Shown here: positions 1 through 7,645 of the stretch, piece after piece
Layout of the letters: every line of letters starts with the position of its first letter
Numbering within the stretch: position 1 is the stretch's first letter
DNA from: Runella slithyformis DSM 19594
Lineage (GTDB): Bacteria; Bacteroidota; Bacteroidia; Cytophagales; Spirosomataceae
Direction of reading: 5' to 3'
Length of the DNA: 64,000 nt
Assembly (NCBI RefSeq): GCF_000218895.1
Contig: NC_015703.1
Coordinates: 6,027,001-6,091,000, forward strand
Translations under genes and position numbers: made by a program
Notes under the pieces: model-generated
The model's database searches: none
The model's input: only the letters and a program-made list of their open reading frames with translations
Told to the model about the DNA's origin: nothing

Positions 1-793
1 GAAGGCTTTCTGAAACGCCCATCATGGAATAACCTCCATCGTGGAAAAGATTCTGCATAGTGACCATACGGGTATAGTCAGAAAACATCATGACCACATA
101 ATTGGCGCAATCATCCGCTGAAGCATTGCCAAGCGGTGCCATTTTATCGGCAAAGTCATAAAATTTATCAAATCCGCCAATGCCCGAACCGGCCGTGGTT
201 TTGGTCGGAGACTGCGACACGGTGTTGACCCGTACATTTTTCAGTTTTCCGTAACGATATCCATAGCTGCGGGCGATCGATTCAAGCATCGACTTGGCCT
301 CAGCCATATCAGTGTAAAATGGAAACGTACGTTGAGCCGCCATGTACGACAGCGCTACCACGCTCCCCCATTCATTGATGGCATCCATTTTTTCGGCTAC
401 CTGCAAAAATTTATGAAACGACAACGCCGATACGTCTACGCTTTTCAAAAACCATTCGTAATTTAAATCTCCGTAAGAGCGACCCTTACGAATGTTGGGC
501 GACATACCGATAGAGTGAAGTACAAAGTCTACTTTGCCACCCAATACGTCCAATGATTTAGTGTACAGATTTTCTATTTCTTCAATGGAAGTAGCATCTG
601 CGGGGATAATTTCTGCCTCGCAGGCATCCGCTAATTTTTTGATTTCGCCCATTCGCATCGCAATTGGGGCGTTGGTTAGCGTAAATGTAGCTCCTTCCGC
701 TTTCGCTTTCATTGCTACTTTCCACGCGATTGAGTTTTCATCGAGCGCACCCGAAATGATGCCGCGTTTCCCTTGTAAAATTCCGTTTGCCAT
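1..793 (-). CDS. fabI: Enoyl-[acyl-carrier-protein] reductase (NADH), 3' end cut off by window
   Basis: Catalyses the last reduction of each fatty-acid elongation cycle in the cytoplasm, turning trans-2-enoyl-ACP into acyl-ACP. The translated 264 residues begin MANGILQGKRG and show the FabI short-chain-dehydrogenase pattern: the N-terminal nucleotide-binding segment with GALDENSIAW, then SIGMSP, then a Tyr and Lys with FabI-type Y-x6-K spacing in the segment around FPFYTDMAEAKSM. The start codon is at 793-791. The C-terminal few residues lie outside the window. The gene stands alone, about 130 bp from the ABC gene on the same strand. Family assignment is firm. FabI versus another SDR is decided by the Tyr/Lys spacing and overall similarity. 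Confidence 0.93.
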   Translation of the reverse strand, partial: MANGILQGKRGIISGALDENSIAWKVAMKAKAEGATFTLTNAPIAMRMGEIKKLADACEAEIIPADATSIEEIENLYTKSLDVLGGKVDFVLHSIGMSPNIRKGRSYGDLNYEWFLKSVDVSALSFHKFLQVAEKMDAINEWGSVVALSYMAAQRTFPFYTDMAEAKSMLESIARSYGYRYGKLKNVRVNTVSQSPTKTTAGSGIGGFDKFYDFADKMAPLGNASADDCANYVVMMFSDYTRMVTMQNLFHDGGYSMMGVSESL

Positions 794-923
794 TTTTTTA
801 TTTTAATGTTAGAAGCTAAGAGGCTAAAAGTTAGGGTCAATGCTCGCAATCCTTCACTCCTTTTTCTTAACTGTTATTAAGAGGCAAAGTAACGAATTTT
901 TGCGCAAATAGCCTCTTATTTTG

Positions 924-1583
924 TCATTCAGGGATGTAACCTCTGTCGGTTAATTCCTGAACCGGATCGGCCAACAGATACGTGGTACCGTTTTGCAGGA
1001 AATACGTGTGATCGGCAATGTCCAAAACGTCTCGGTAGAGATGATCCGTAATAAGAATTCCTTTTTGTGATTTCTGAGCGATGATCAGGTCTTTCAATTG
1101 CTCCACATACACCGGAGAAAGATGCGAAAAAGGTTCATCCAATAAAATGTATTGAACCGGAGAAAACAGAATGAGCAGGGTCTCCCAAAACCGCCTTTCC
1201 CCACCCGACAGTTCACCGAAGCGCTTATTTTTAACACCTTGCCACTTCTCTTTCATTGTATCTCCGACGGAAGATCCATACCAATCAAATACGTTATGCA
1301 CCCGCATGGAAGAAGACGTAAGTGGATGCTGCGGCAAATACCGCACAAGTGACTGCTCCCGATAAGGACATTCAATATAGATTTTATCCCAGCGAACGGA
1401 CTTAAAGGCAGGGGTTAGGGTCCCAAAGATGATTTGCAGCAGGCTTGATTTTCCACAACCGTTTCGACCCAAAATAGCCGTTACCTCCCCAAAAGGAATT
1501 TTCAGGTAGATACTTTGCAGGATTTTTCGTTCACCATACGAAAGCTCAATACTGTCGGCTTCTAAGCATCGGGAGACGATCAT
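924..1583 (-). CDS. ABC transporter ATP-binding protein
   Basis: A 219-residue cytoplasmic ATPase subunit. It has a Walker A motif GRNGCGKSS at residues 39-47, the ABC signature LSGGERR at 125-131, and a Walker B ending in YILLDEP at 144-151. The open frame extends further upstream, but that part overlaps the membrane-protein gene and does not look like ABC sequence. I therefore place the start at ATG 1583-1581, whose ATGA overlaps the stop of the upstream gene, as expected for translational coupling. The likely partner is that 103-residue membrane protein. The substrate is unknown. The short length and missing accessory domains fit a simple importer/exporter ATPase or a lipid or protein release system. 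Confidence 0.88.
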   Translation of the reverse strand: MIVSRCLEADSIELSYGERKILQSIYLKIPFGEVTAILGRNGCGKSSLLQIIFGTLTPAFKSVRWDKIYIECPYREQSLVRYLPQHPLTSSSMRVHNVFDWYGSSVGDTMKEKWQGVKNKRFGELSGGERRFWETLLILFSPVQYILLDEPFSHLSPVYVEQLKDLIIAQKSQKGILITDHLYRDVLDIADHTYFLQNGTTYLLADPVQELTDRGYIPE

Positions 1584-1891
1584 AAGGTAAAAACAATTGT
1601 AACTAAACCTAATGCACTGAAAAACAAGACCACATCCATACAAAAAGCACCTATAAAAAGATGCGTTATTGAATACCCAAGGTTTTGATAAAACAGGTAA
1701 GCGTTTCGGGAAAAGGTGTGCATGAAATACCATACAACGCCGTAGGAAATAAATTTAAGCCAAAAGAGCGGCATAAATATCCCCCAAAGATCATCTCCTG
1801 CCGGTGCACCGGCAGCGAGCCATCCAGCCCAGGAAACGGTAGTGGTCAAAGCACCAAAATGACGGTAAAAAAGCCAAATGCAGGTGAGCAT
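1580..1891 (-). CDS. Small multi-spanning membrane protein coupled to ABC ATPase
   Basis: 103 residues, mostly hydrophobic, with three likely membrane segments: one around residues 12-28, one around LFWLKFISYGVVWYFM, and a C-terminal one around CMDVVLFFSALGLVTIVF. I do not recognise the family. It overlaps the following ABC ATPase by four bases (ATGA), so the two are probably made together, and this protein may be the membrane half of a very small transporter. The start is the first ATG in the frame. A longer product from a non-ATG start cannot be excluded. The real reading frame is supported by the coupling arrangement more than by homology. Confidence 0.6.
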   Translation of the reverse strand: MLTCIWLFYRHFGALTTTVSWAGWLAAGAPAGDDLWGIFMPLFWLKFISYGVVWYFMHTFSRNAYLFYQNLGYSITHLFIGAFCMDVVLFFSALGLVTIVFTL

Positions 1892-2161
1892 AAAATAATA
1901 TTTTCTGCAAGCTACTGCCCGGGCTGATACACAATGTATGGGTTAAGAAACTTTAACAATTTGGAGACCCAAAATTCGTGTAAATATATTCCCTTTTGTA
2001 AACCGATACCGCCATTTAACATAAACCCCTCTCCCCACCTTATCAAAACCGTAATTTTGTTTGTTAATCAACCAACCAAAACAAGGTTTACATCGTATAT
2101 TTGATTATACCGAGTTTATTTTTCTTTACCCTTTCAATATCACTTACTTACCAAATCGTTT

Positions 2162-3919
2162 ATGTGGCAGTTCATTAAATACGTCTTTGCAACCATCGTA
2201 GGTTTGTTCCTTTTTTCATTACTGGGATTCTTTTTATTCATCGGGTTGGCGGCGGCACTCGGCTCCTCAGAAGAAAAAACCACCGTAGAAAAAAATTCAG
2301 TTCTCAAGCTGAATCTCAACAGTTCTATTCAGGAGGTTTCCGTCGAGAATCCATTTGCTGAATTTACGGGCGGCCAAGGCGAAGTGATCGGCCTGCTTGA
2401 TATTAAATCGGCCCTTGCCAATGCAAAACTGGATCCCAACATTGCGGGAGTCTATTTGGATGTTCAATATCCCATGGTAGGCTGGGCATCGGCAGAAGAG
2501 ATTCGGGATGCGATCATTGACTTCAAAAAATCCAAAAAGTTTGTGTACGCCTATGGCGAAGTCATGACCGAAAAAGCATACTATCTGGCCTCGGTAGCGG
2601 ACAAAATATACCTCAACCCCGCCGGAGGGATGGAATGGAACGGACTCAGTGCCGAATATGATTTTTACAAAGGAACCCTCGACAAACTCGAAGTAAAACC
2701 GCTGGTTTTCCGCGTAGGAGAGTACAAAAGTGCGGTTGAGCCGTTCTTCCGCGAAAATATGAGTGACGCCAGCAAGCTGCAGAATCAGGTTCTGATCAAT
2801 ACTATTTTTGGTCATGCCGTTGAAAACATTGCCAAATCACGCAATATTCCGGCCGCTCAACTCAAAAATCTGGCCGATTCACTGTCCATTGATTCGCCTC
2901 AGGATGCCCTTAAACACAAGTTCATCACCCATATCGGCTATTACGACGAAGTGGAAACTTCCCTGAAGAATGAACTCAAATTAAAAGAAGACGATAAAAT
3001 CAAATTTGTGACGCTTGGTAAATACACTAAGGCCGATAAGCTCGTTAAAGAAGGTCCTTCTGACCGTCGTATCGCCGTGATCGTAGGGGAAGGTGCCATC
3101 ATGTCGGGCAAAAGCAATGATGGAAATATCGGCTCTGAAACCATCATGGAAGAGCTTCGCAAGGCCCGCAAAGATAAGAAAGTGAAAGCGGTTGTTCTCC
3201 GCATTAATTCTCCGGGCGGCAGTGCCTTGGCATCAGATGTGATGTGGCGCGAAGTGCAACTGACCCGCAAAGAAAAACCTGTCATTGCGTCCATGTCTGA
3301 CGTAGCAGCTTCCGGCGGTTATTACATGGCGATGGGTTGTGATAAAATCGTGGCTCAGCCCAATACCATTACGGGTTCCATCGGTGTATTCAGCGTTTTG
3401 TTTAACTTCGAAGATACCTTCCGCAACAAGTTGGGCATCACCTTCGACCGGGTCAATACCAACGCTCACTCGGATTGGCCCTCCGTGACGCGCGACATGA
3501 CTCCTTTTGAGAACAATCGTCTGCAAAAAAGCACCGAGAATATTTACGCCATATTTACCCGCAAAGCGGCCGAAGGGCGTAAAATGCCGCTGGCTAAGCT
3601 TCAGGCATTGGCTTCGGGCCGTGTATGGTCGGGGAAAGAAGCCAAAGCTAACGGGTTGATCGATGAATTCGGTGGATTGGACAAAGCCATTCAGGTAGCA
3701 GCCCAAGCCGCAAAATTGAAAGAAGGCGACTACCGCATAAAATATCCTGCCGAGAAAAATATGTTTGAGCAGTTTATCAATAAATTATCCGGCAATGCAG
3801 AGGAGCAGTTAATGCAACAAAAACTGGGCGATTTTGCGCCTTATCTCAAAGTCGTGAAGAAATTGCAGCAAATGCAGGGCACGCAAGCGCGTTTGCCGTA
3901 CGACATTGTAATCAAATAA
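2162..3919 (+). CDS. sppA: Signal peptide peptidase SppA, 67K type
   Basis: A membrane-bound serine protease that degrades signal peptides left in the inner membrane after protein export. It has 585 residues, the usual length of the tandem-domain (67K) form, with one N-terminal membrane anchor at about residues 8-32. The Ser-Lys dyad is visible: Lys189 in GEYKSAVEP of the first domain and Ser384 in VAASGGYYMA of the second. SINSPGGS-type glycine turns (here RINSPGGSA) precede it. It is a single gene. A TATATTTG at 2096-2103 matches the Bacteroidota -7 consensus and may be its promoter, although I see no convincing -33 box. The IS4 element begins 21 bp after the stop codon. Confidence 0.95.
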   Translation: MWQFIKYVFATIVGLFLFSLLGFFLFIGLAAALGSSEEKTTVEKNSVLKLNLNSSIQEVSVENPFAEFTGGQGEVIGLLDIKSALANAKLDPNIAGVYLDVQYPMVGWASAEEIRDAIIDFKKSKKFVYAYGEVMTEKAYYLASVADKIYLNPAGGMEWNGLSAEYDFYKGTLDKLEVKPLVFRVGEYKSAVEPFFRENMSDASKLQNQVLINTIFGHAVENIAKSRNIPAAQLKNLADSLSIDSPQDALKHKFITHIGYYDEVETSLKNELKLKEDDKIKFVTLGKYTKADKLVKEGPSDRRIAVIVGEGAIMSGKSNDGNIGSETIMEELRKARKDKKVKAVVLRINSPGGSALASDVMWREVQLTRKEKPVIASMSDVAASGGYYMAMGCDKIVAQPNTITGSIGVFSVLFNFEDTFRNKLGITFDRVNTNAHSDWPSVTRDMTPFENNRLQKSTENIYAIFTRKAAEGRKMPLAKLQALASGRVWSGKEAKANGLIDEFGGLDKAIQVAAQAAKLKEGDYRIKYPAEKNMFEQFINKLSGNAEEQLMQQKLGDFAPYLKVVKKLQQMQGTQARLPYDIVIK

Positions 3920-3940
3920 ATTCAAACTACTCAGCAGTAA

Positions 3941-3960
3941 CATGAGTCATCCCGAAGTTT
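3941..3960 (+). repeat. Left terminal inverted repeat of the IS4-family element
   Basis: This 20-bp sequence is matched without mismatch by the reverse complement at 5361-5380. The match ends abruptly at base 21 (agggt against ggcaa), so 20 bp is the full length of the perfect repeat. Confidence 0.9.
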
Positions 3961-4027
3961 AGGGTAAAAAAGAACCTCCTTGTAATTTTGAGAGTCACTA
4001 CAAACTCAAAAACAGGGAGGTCTTTTT

Positions 4028-5374
4028 ATGTTCAGAACAATACTGCAAAACAAGGATAAAAACGCTTCAAAGTCAAGAGCTTCAGACTTCATTTTAGAAC
4101 GGGGGCATCGGTATCTTCACCCACTTCAACTTCGCTTAGATGCCCTGATTGATACTCGTTTGGTGAGTACATTCTATGACTTATTTATGGCGATATTGGT
4201 GTTTCGTCACAACAGGATGGGGCTGTTATTGAGCGAGTTAGGCGGGTATATTTGTGGATTATCGCACGCCCCGGCGGGTACGAAGCGTATCAGCAATTTA
4301 CTTCGATGTAAAAAATGGTCTTCCACATTGATTGATGACTTTTTCTTTGAACGTAGCCGTGAGCGAATTAAGTCCTTACAATCCAATGGTCAACGTCCTT
4401 TACTGCTGTGGGATGAGAGTAAGATTGAAAAGAGTGAATCATGGTTTTTGGAAGGCTTATGCAGTGTGGAAAGCAGTAAAGGCAAAAGATTGACCAAAAT
4501 AAGAAAAGGCTTTTATAAGCCACCTACTCAACGCATTTGTGTGCCCGGCTTTCATTGGACAGCTACCCTTTTGTCAGCTTTGGGACAAACTCCAAGTGTA
4601 TGTCAGATGAGTTGGTGGACATCAAGGGGTAAATATCAGGAAGTAGGGACCAACATTATCTTTCGGATGCTCAAAAAGCTCCATAAAACCATTGGAAGCA
4701 GCGTTCTGCATGTGTTAGACCGAGGTTATGCCAATGCCTGGACGATTGAATGGATGAATGAGTTTAAACAGGACTTTTTAGTTCGTTGGAAGAAAACACA
4801 TCTATTATGCCATTCTGAAAAAGGAACCAAACAGACTCATTTATTAGCTCGCTCTTTCAAAGCAGTGGGGCGTAAAATGCTTCGTGATAACCAACGCAAA
4901 ATCAGTAAGTATGTCACTATCGCTTACACACAGGTCACTCATGGTGATTTTAAAGATAAACCTCTATGGCTCATTATTGTACGTGACAAAAAAAGTTTAC
5001 AGCCCCCTATGTATCTGCTAACCTCCATTGCCATTACCAATACTCGATTGGCTTGGGAGATGTGTCATTCTTATATGCATCGCTGGAATATAGAGCAAAC
5101 CTTTAGATGTAGTAAAGCCGAATTGGGTATGGAGTCACCCAGGCTTTGGTTCTGGGAAAATAGACTCAAATTACTTGCTATTGTAGCATTAGTCTATGAT
5201 TTTCTGCTGATGTTATTGAGAAATTGGAGCCATTGGATTCCGCTTTTTCTCAGACATTGGTGCCATAGAACAGGAAATCGGTACCGAAACGCTTCGATAC
5301 CGATTTACAGATTAAGACTCGCCATCTCCCACGTGCTTTACACTGCTTGTTGCGCTTGCCAAACTTCGGGATGA
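4028..5374 (+). CDS. IS4-family DDE transposase
   Basis: 448 residues; catalyses cut-and-paste transposition of the surrounding element. The DDE triad can be placed at Asp129 (LLLWDES), Asp231 (VLDRGYAN) and Glu356. Glu356 lies in the YREK signature of IS4 elements, Tyr349-x2-Arg352-x3-Glu356-x6-Lys363, which is complete. The frame is intact. The stop codon TGA at 5372-5374 lies inside the right inverted repeat, so the protein's last residues are encoded by the repeat itself. A leading sequence at about 4012-4020 (agggaggtct) gives a good ribosome-binding site before the ATG. Confidence 0.9.
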   Translation: MFRTILQNKDKNASKSRASDFILERGHRYLHPLQLRLDALIDTRLVSTFYDLFMAILVFRHNRMGLLLSELGGYICGLSHAPAGTKRISNLLRCKKWSSTLIDDFFFERSRERIKSLQSNGQRPLLLWDESKIEKSESWFLEGLCSVESSKGKRLTKIRKGFYKPPTQRICVPGFHWTATLLSALGQTPSVCQMSWWTSRGKYQEVGTNIIFRMLKKLHKTIGSSVLHVLDRGYANAWTIEWMNEFKQDFLVRWKKTHLLCHSEKGTKQTHLLARSFKAVGRKMLRDNQRKISKYVTIAYTQVTHGDFKDKPLWLIIVRDKKSLQPPMYLLTSIAITNTRLAWEMCHSYMHRWNIEQTFRCSKAELGMESPRLWFWENRLKLLAIVALVYDFLLMLLRNWSHWIPLFLRHWCHRTGNRYRNASIPIYRLRLAISHVLYTACCACQTSG

Positions 5375-5380
5375 CTCATG
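5361..5380 (-). repeat. Right terminal inverted repeat of the IS4-family element
   Basis: Exact reverse complement of 3941-3960. It contains the transposase stop codon at 5372-5374. Confidence 0.9.
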
Positions 5381-5396
5381 TTTATGGTACACTAAC

Positions 5397-5422
5397 AAAA
5401 AAGTCCCGCTTCTGCGGGACTT
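5397..5422 (-). terminator. Rho-independent terminator of tRNA-Gly
   Basis: Read on the minus strand, a 9-bp perfect stem (AAGTCCCGC / GCGGGACTT) with a 4-base loop is followed by a run of six T. It begins 6 bases after the tRNA 3' end. The stem itself is symmetric, but the T run is only good on the tRNA side. Confidence 0.85.
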
Positions 5423-5427
5423 CGAAG

Positions 5428-5500
5428 AGCGAAAGACGGGGTTCGAACCCGCGACCTCGACCTTGGCAAGGTCGCGCTCTACCAGCTGAGCTACTTTCGC
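5428..5500 (-). tRNA. tRNA-Gly, anticodon GCC
   Basis: On the minus strand the sequence folds into a standard cloverleaf. The 7-bp acceptor stem is GCGAAAG/CTTTCGC, the D-arm is AGCTCAGCTGGTAGAGC, the anticodon stem CGACC/GGTCG carries loop TTGCCAA (anticodon GCC), and the T-arm has GTTCGAAC. The discriminator is T (U in RNA), which is usual for glycine tRNAs. CCA is not encoded. It is flanked by two different insertion sequences, one of which ends 17 bp from its terminator. Confidence 0.96.
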
Positions 5501-5661
5501 GTTTTGGCGTTATCGGCAGGCATTTGCTTCAAACGGGTTGCAAACATATTAAACACGTACTTTCTTTCCAAATGTTTTTATAAAAAAATGGGATCAAGTT
5601 CAAAAGTTGTGGAGGAGGTTGGATTTTTTTAAGTTTATGCTTTTAATCAAACGTACTTGCT

Positions 5662-5994
5662 TTGGAGAGTTTCCTACCTATCGTTCAGTTCCTGTTGCCC
5701 GGGTTCATTTTGGAAAATTTTGAATTGACTACTATTAACCGCCAAGAGGGTGTCTTCCATATCCATCTTACAGAGAAAAATACAGACGATCGAGACTCTG
5801 AGCGGAAAAATTTGTTATCCAAAGGTTTTTTTGCGCCCATAACTGTCCAAGACTTTCCCCTGCGTGGGCAAAAGGTCTTTCTTCACATTAAGCGCCGCCG
5901 ATGGCTCAATACCCAAACAGGTAAAGTAGTTTACAGAGACTGGGCAGAAGTAAGCAAAGGAACGCGAATGACAAGTGAATTCGCGAATTTTTAA
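5662..5994 (+). CDS. ISAon1-type transposase N-terminal protein (OrfA)
   Basis: About 110 residues from a TTG start (start uncertain). It resembles the small first protein of ISAon1-like elements, with the RGQKVFLHIKRRRW stretch and the C-terminal VSKGTRMTSEFANF, and may help DNA binding. It ends at TAA 5992-5994 right after a run of five T. In the -1 frame the sequence continues as FLKGISGYESE before a stop, which looks like the natural tail of this family. Either one T was lost or ribosomes slip here. The next gene lies in the same frame two codons downstream. Confidence 0.7.
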   Translation: MESFLPIVQFLLPGFILENFELTTINRQEGVFHIHLTEKNTDDRDSERKNLLSKGFFAPITVQDFPLRGQKVFLHIKRRRWLNTQTGKVVYRDWAEVSKGTRMTSEFANF

Positions 5995-6003
5995 AAGGTA
6001 TCA

Positions 6004-6987
6004 GTGGATACGAATCCGAATAGTACAAATTCAATCGGAGAGTTTTATGGCGTGAAGGGTCGGAATCTGCTTCGTCACTACAAAGATTGCCAAGGTGGAT
6101 TCAAACATTGGAATCAAAAGTCTAATGCTAAACTATGGCTGTTATACCCTCAAAATATGGGAACTCATCTTTCCATTGATGAAACCTCGTTATCTGATGG
6201 GGAGTTATACACTATTCTTACCAATAAAGCAGCCAAAGGCAGAAAAGGGAGCATTGTAGCAATTATTGCGGGTACAAAGGCTGAAACAGTCATTGAAATT
6301 CTTCGCAGGATACCTGTAAGACCTCGTAAAAAAGTCCTTGAAATTACGCTGGACATGGCCGGTAATATGGCTTTAATCGCCAAGCGCTGTTTCCCTTTGG
6401 CTACCCAAGTCACTGACCGTTTCCATGTACAGAAATTGGCCTCCGAAGCTTTACAGGAAATCAGGATCAAGTATCGATGGCAGGCCATAGATGCCGAAAA
6501 TGAAGCCATAGAACAAGCTAAAATCAGTCAACAACCTTACCATGCTGAAGTTCTCGCTAATGGAGACACCCTTAAACAATTATTAGCTCGCAGCAGGTAT
6601 GTGCTCTACAAAAAGGAGAAAGATTGGACAGAGAATCAAAAACAAAGGGCAACACTACTTTTTGAGCGCTATCCTGATTTGAAAAAAGCCTATGAGTTAA
6701 CGATGGCCTTGAGCCATATTTTTGAGAATACTACTGATAAACTTTATGGATTGGCCAGACTGGCCAAATGGCATGAAAAGGTTCGTCAGTCAGGATTTAA
6801 AGCCTTCAACACGGTGGCGCGTTCTATTCAAAACCATTATGAAACCATCCTTAACTATTTTGATAATCGAAGTACGAACGCGTCTGCCGAATCTTTTAAT
6901 GCCAAGATTAAAGCTTTTCGAGCTCAGTTCAGAGGGGTAAGGAATGTAGAATTCTTTCTTTATCGGCTAACGCAGTTATATGCTTAA
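6004..6987 (+). CDS. ISAon1/ISL3-like DDE transposase (OrfB)
   Basis: 327 residues from GTG 6004 (exact start uncertain; similarity clearly begins near FYGVKGRNLLRHYKD). Carries ISL3-type catalytic segments: HLSIDETSLS with the first Asp, a second Asp in LDMAGNMALIAKRCFP followed by TDRFHVQKLA, and the C-terminal Glu region STNASAESFNAKIKAFR. The frame is intact to a stop 33 bp before the element's end. It is in the same frame as OrfA, separated by a single stop codon, so a joined protein would need stop readthrough. Separate initiation seems more likely. Confidence 0.82.
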   Translation: MDTNPNSTNSIGEFYGVKGRNLLRHYKDCQGGFKHWNQKSNAKLWLLYPQNMGTHLSIDETSLSDGELYTILTNKAAKGRKGSIVAIIAGTKAETVIEILRRIPVRPRKKVLEITLDMAGNMALIAKRCFPLATQVTDRFHVQKLASEALQEIRIKYRWQAIDAENEAIEQAKISQQPYHAEVLANGDTLKQLLARSRYVLYKKEKDWTENQKQRATLLFERYPDLKKAYELTMALSHIFENTTDKLYGLARLAKWHEKVRQSGFKAFNTVARSIQNHYETILNYFDNRSTNASAESFNAKIKAFRAQFRGVRNVEFFLYRLTQLYA

Positions 6988-7020
6988 TCCAAGTTACTCC
7001 ACAACTTTTGGAATTGATCC

Positions 7021-7645
7021 AAAAATACCTTCAAACACATCTGCGCCCGCTTAGGGTCCGGTACGGGCACCTAAACACAGCCGAGGCCACTTTTTCTGCG
7101 TCTATCAGGGCAGACCACAAGCCGCCACCCCTCTAAAATATCCCTAAAGGGGGATTGAATGCACCCGCCCAATAGCGTCAACTTTGTGGCCGGCGGGGAA
7201 AGTACGGAACGAATACGGGAGATTTCCCCTATTCATTCACAAATGAAAGCCTCATTTTTGCCTCACATTCCAAAAGTGCTTTTAAAATGTGTTTTTATAA
7301 ATACAAGACATATATTTTTTGCGTCGCTTTTAATTTGCCGATACAAATACTTTGACGTGAAAGTGAAAATTTTATGACTCATTTTTGCAAAACGTTGAAA
7401 TACGAATGCCGTTTATGAGAAAACCCTACCTTTGTTATCTGATTTTTTTCTGTTTTATCTACCTTGTCAGTGATGGCCGATTGTCGACCGTTGTGGCTGC
7501 CAAAACTGTCTTTGCCTTGCAATCCATTCAAAATTTTCCGGCCTCCTGCCGCAAAAACCCCTTTTCCCATGCGGGCAATAGTAAGGTCTTTTCCGCTTCT
7601 TACTGCTTTTTTTTCATGCACTTGGGGGCATTGAGAGGTTATTTT
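7021..7645. other. Gap of about 625 bp between the insertion sequence and the histidine kinase
   Basis: No convincing gene. The first 140 bases are GC-richer and carry a short hairpin (ccctaaaggggg near 7141), then the sequence turns AT-rich up to about 7380. From 7385 (TTG) or 7415 (ATG) the frame of the histidine kinase is already open, so part of this stretch could be its N-terminus. The translation there is Cys/Ser/Phe-rich and not obviously protein-like. The start region of the two-component system presumably contains a promoter here that I could not place. Confidence 0.5.

Larger units (their letters stand above)
3941..5380 (+). mobile_element. IS4-family insertion sequence, 1,440 bp, apparently complete
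   Basis: The ends are a perfect 20-bp inverted repeat: catgagtcatcccgaagttt at 3941-3960 and its exact reverse complement at 5361-5380. One intact transposase gene fills the element. I find no target-site duplication directly outside the ends (left flank cagtaa, right flank tttatg). It sits between the end of sppA and the terminator of the tRNA-Gly. The perfect ends and open transposase suggest a recent, possibly still mobile copy. The family call rests on the transposase motifs. Confidence 0.9.
5591..7020 (+). mobile_element. ISAon1/ISL3-like insertion sequence, 1,430 bp
   Basis: Imperfect inverted repeats of about 32 bp bound the element. The left end at 5591-5622 begins ggatcaagttcaaaagttg; the right end at 6989-7020, read in reverse, begins ggatcaattccaaaagttg. 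About 27 of 32 positions agree. Two reading frames on the plus strand encode the N-terminal and catalytic parts of the transposase. The flanks are both A-rich (aaaaat on each side with one base offset), so I cannot confirm a target duplication. The family name rests on memory of two-gene ISAon1 elements in Bacteroidota and should be checked. Confidence 0.82.

Noticed and set aside
3935-5386. Target-site duplication of the IS4-family element
   Set aside because: Bases directly outside the two perfect inverted repeats do not match for any tested offset.
4028-6987. Composite transposon formed by the two insertion sequences around the tRNA
   Set aside because: The elements belong to different families with unrelated ends, so they cannot move the tRNA between them as a unit.
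5584-7026. aaaaat on both sides of the ISAon1-like element as target duplication
   Set aside because: The match is offset by one base on the left and lies in A-rich low-complexity DNA.
7159-7377. Plus-strand open frame of 72 codons after the second insertion sequence
   Set aside because: No start signal, no domain, and mixed composition; likely chance.
7379-7621. Minus-strand open frame of 80 codons
   Set aside because: It overlaps the possible start region of the kinase, has no recognisable domain or start context, and is probably a shadow.
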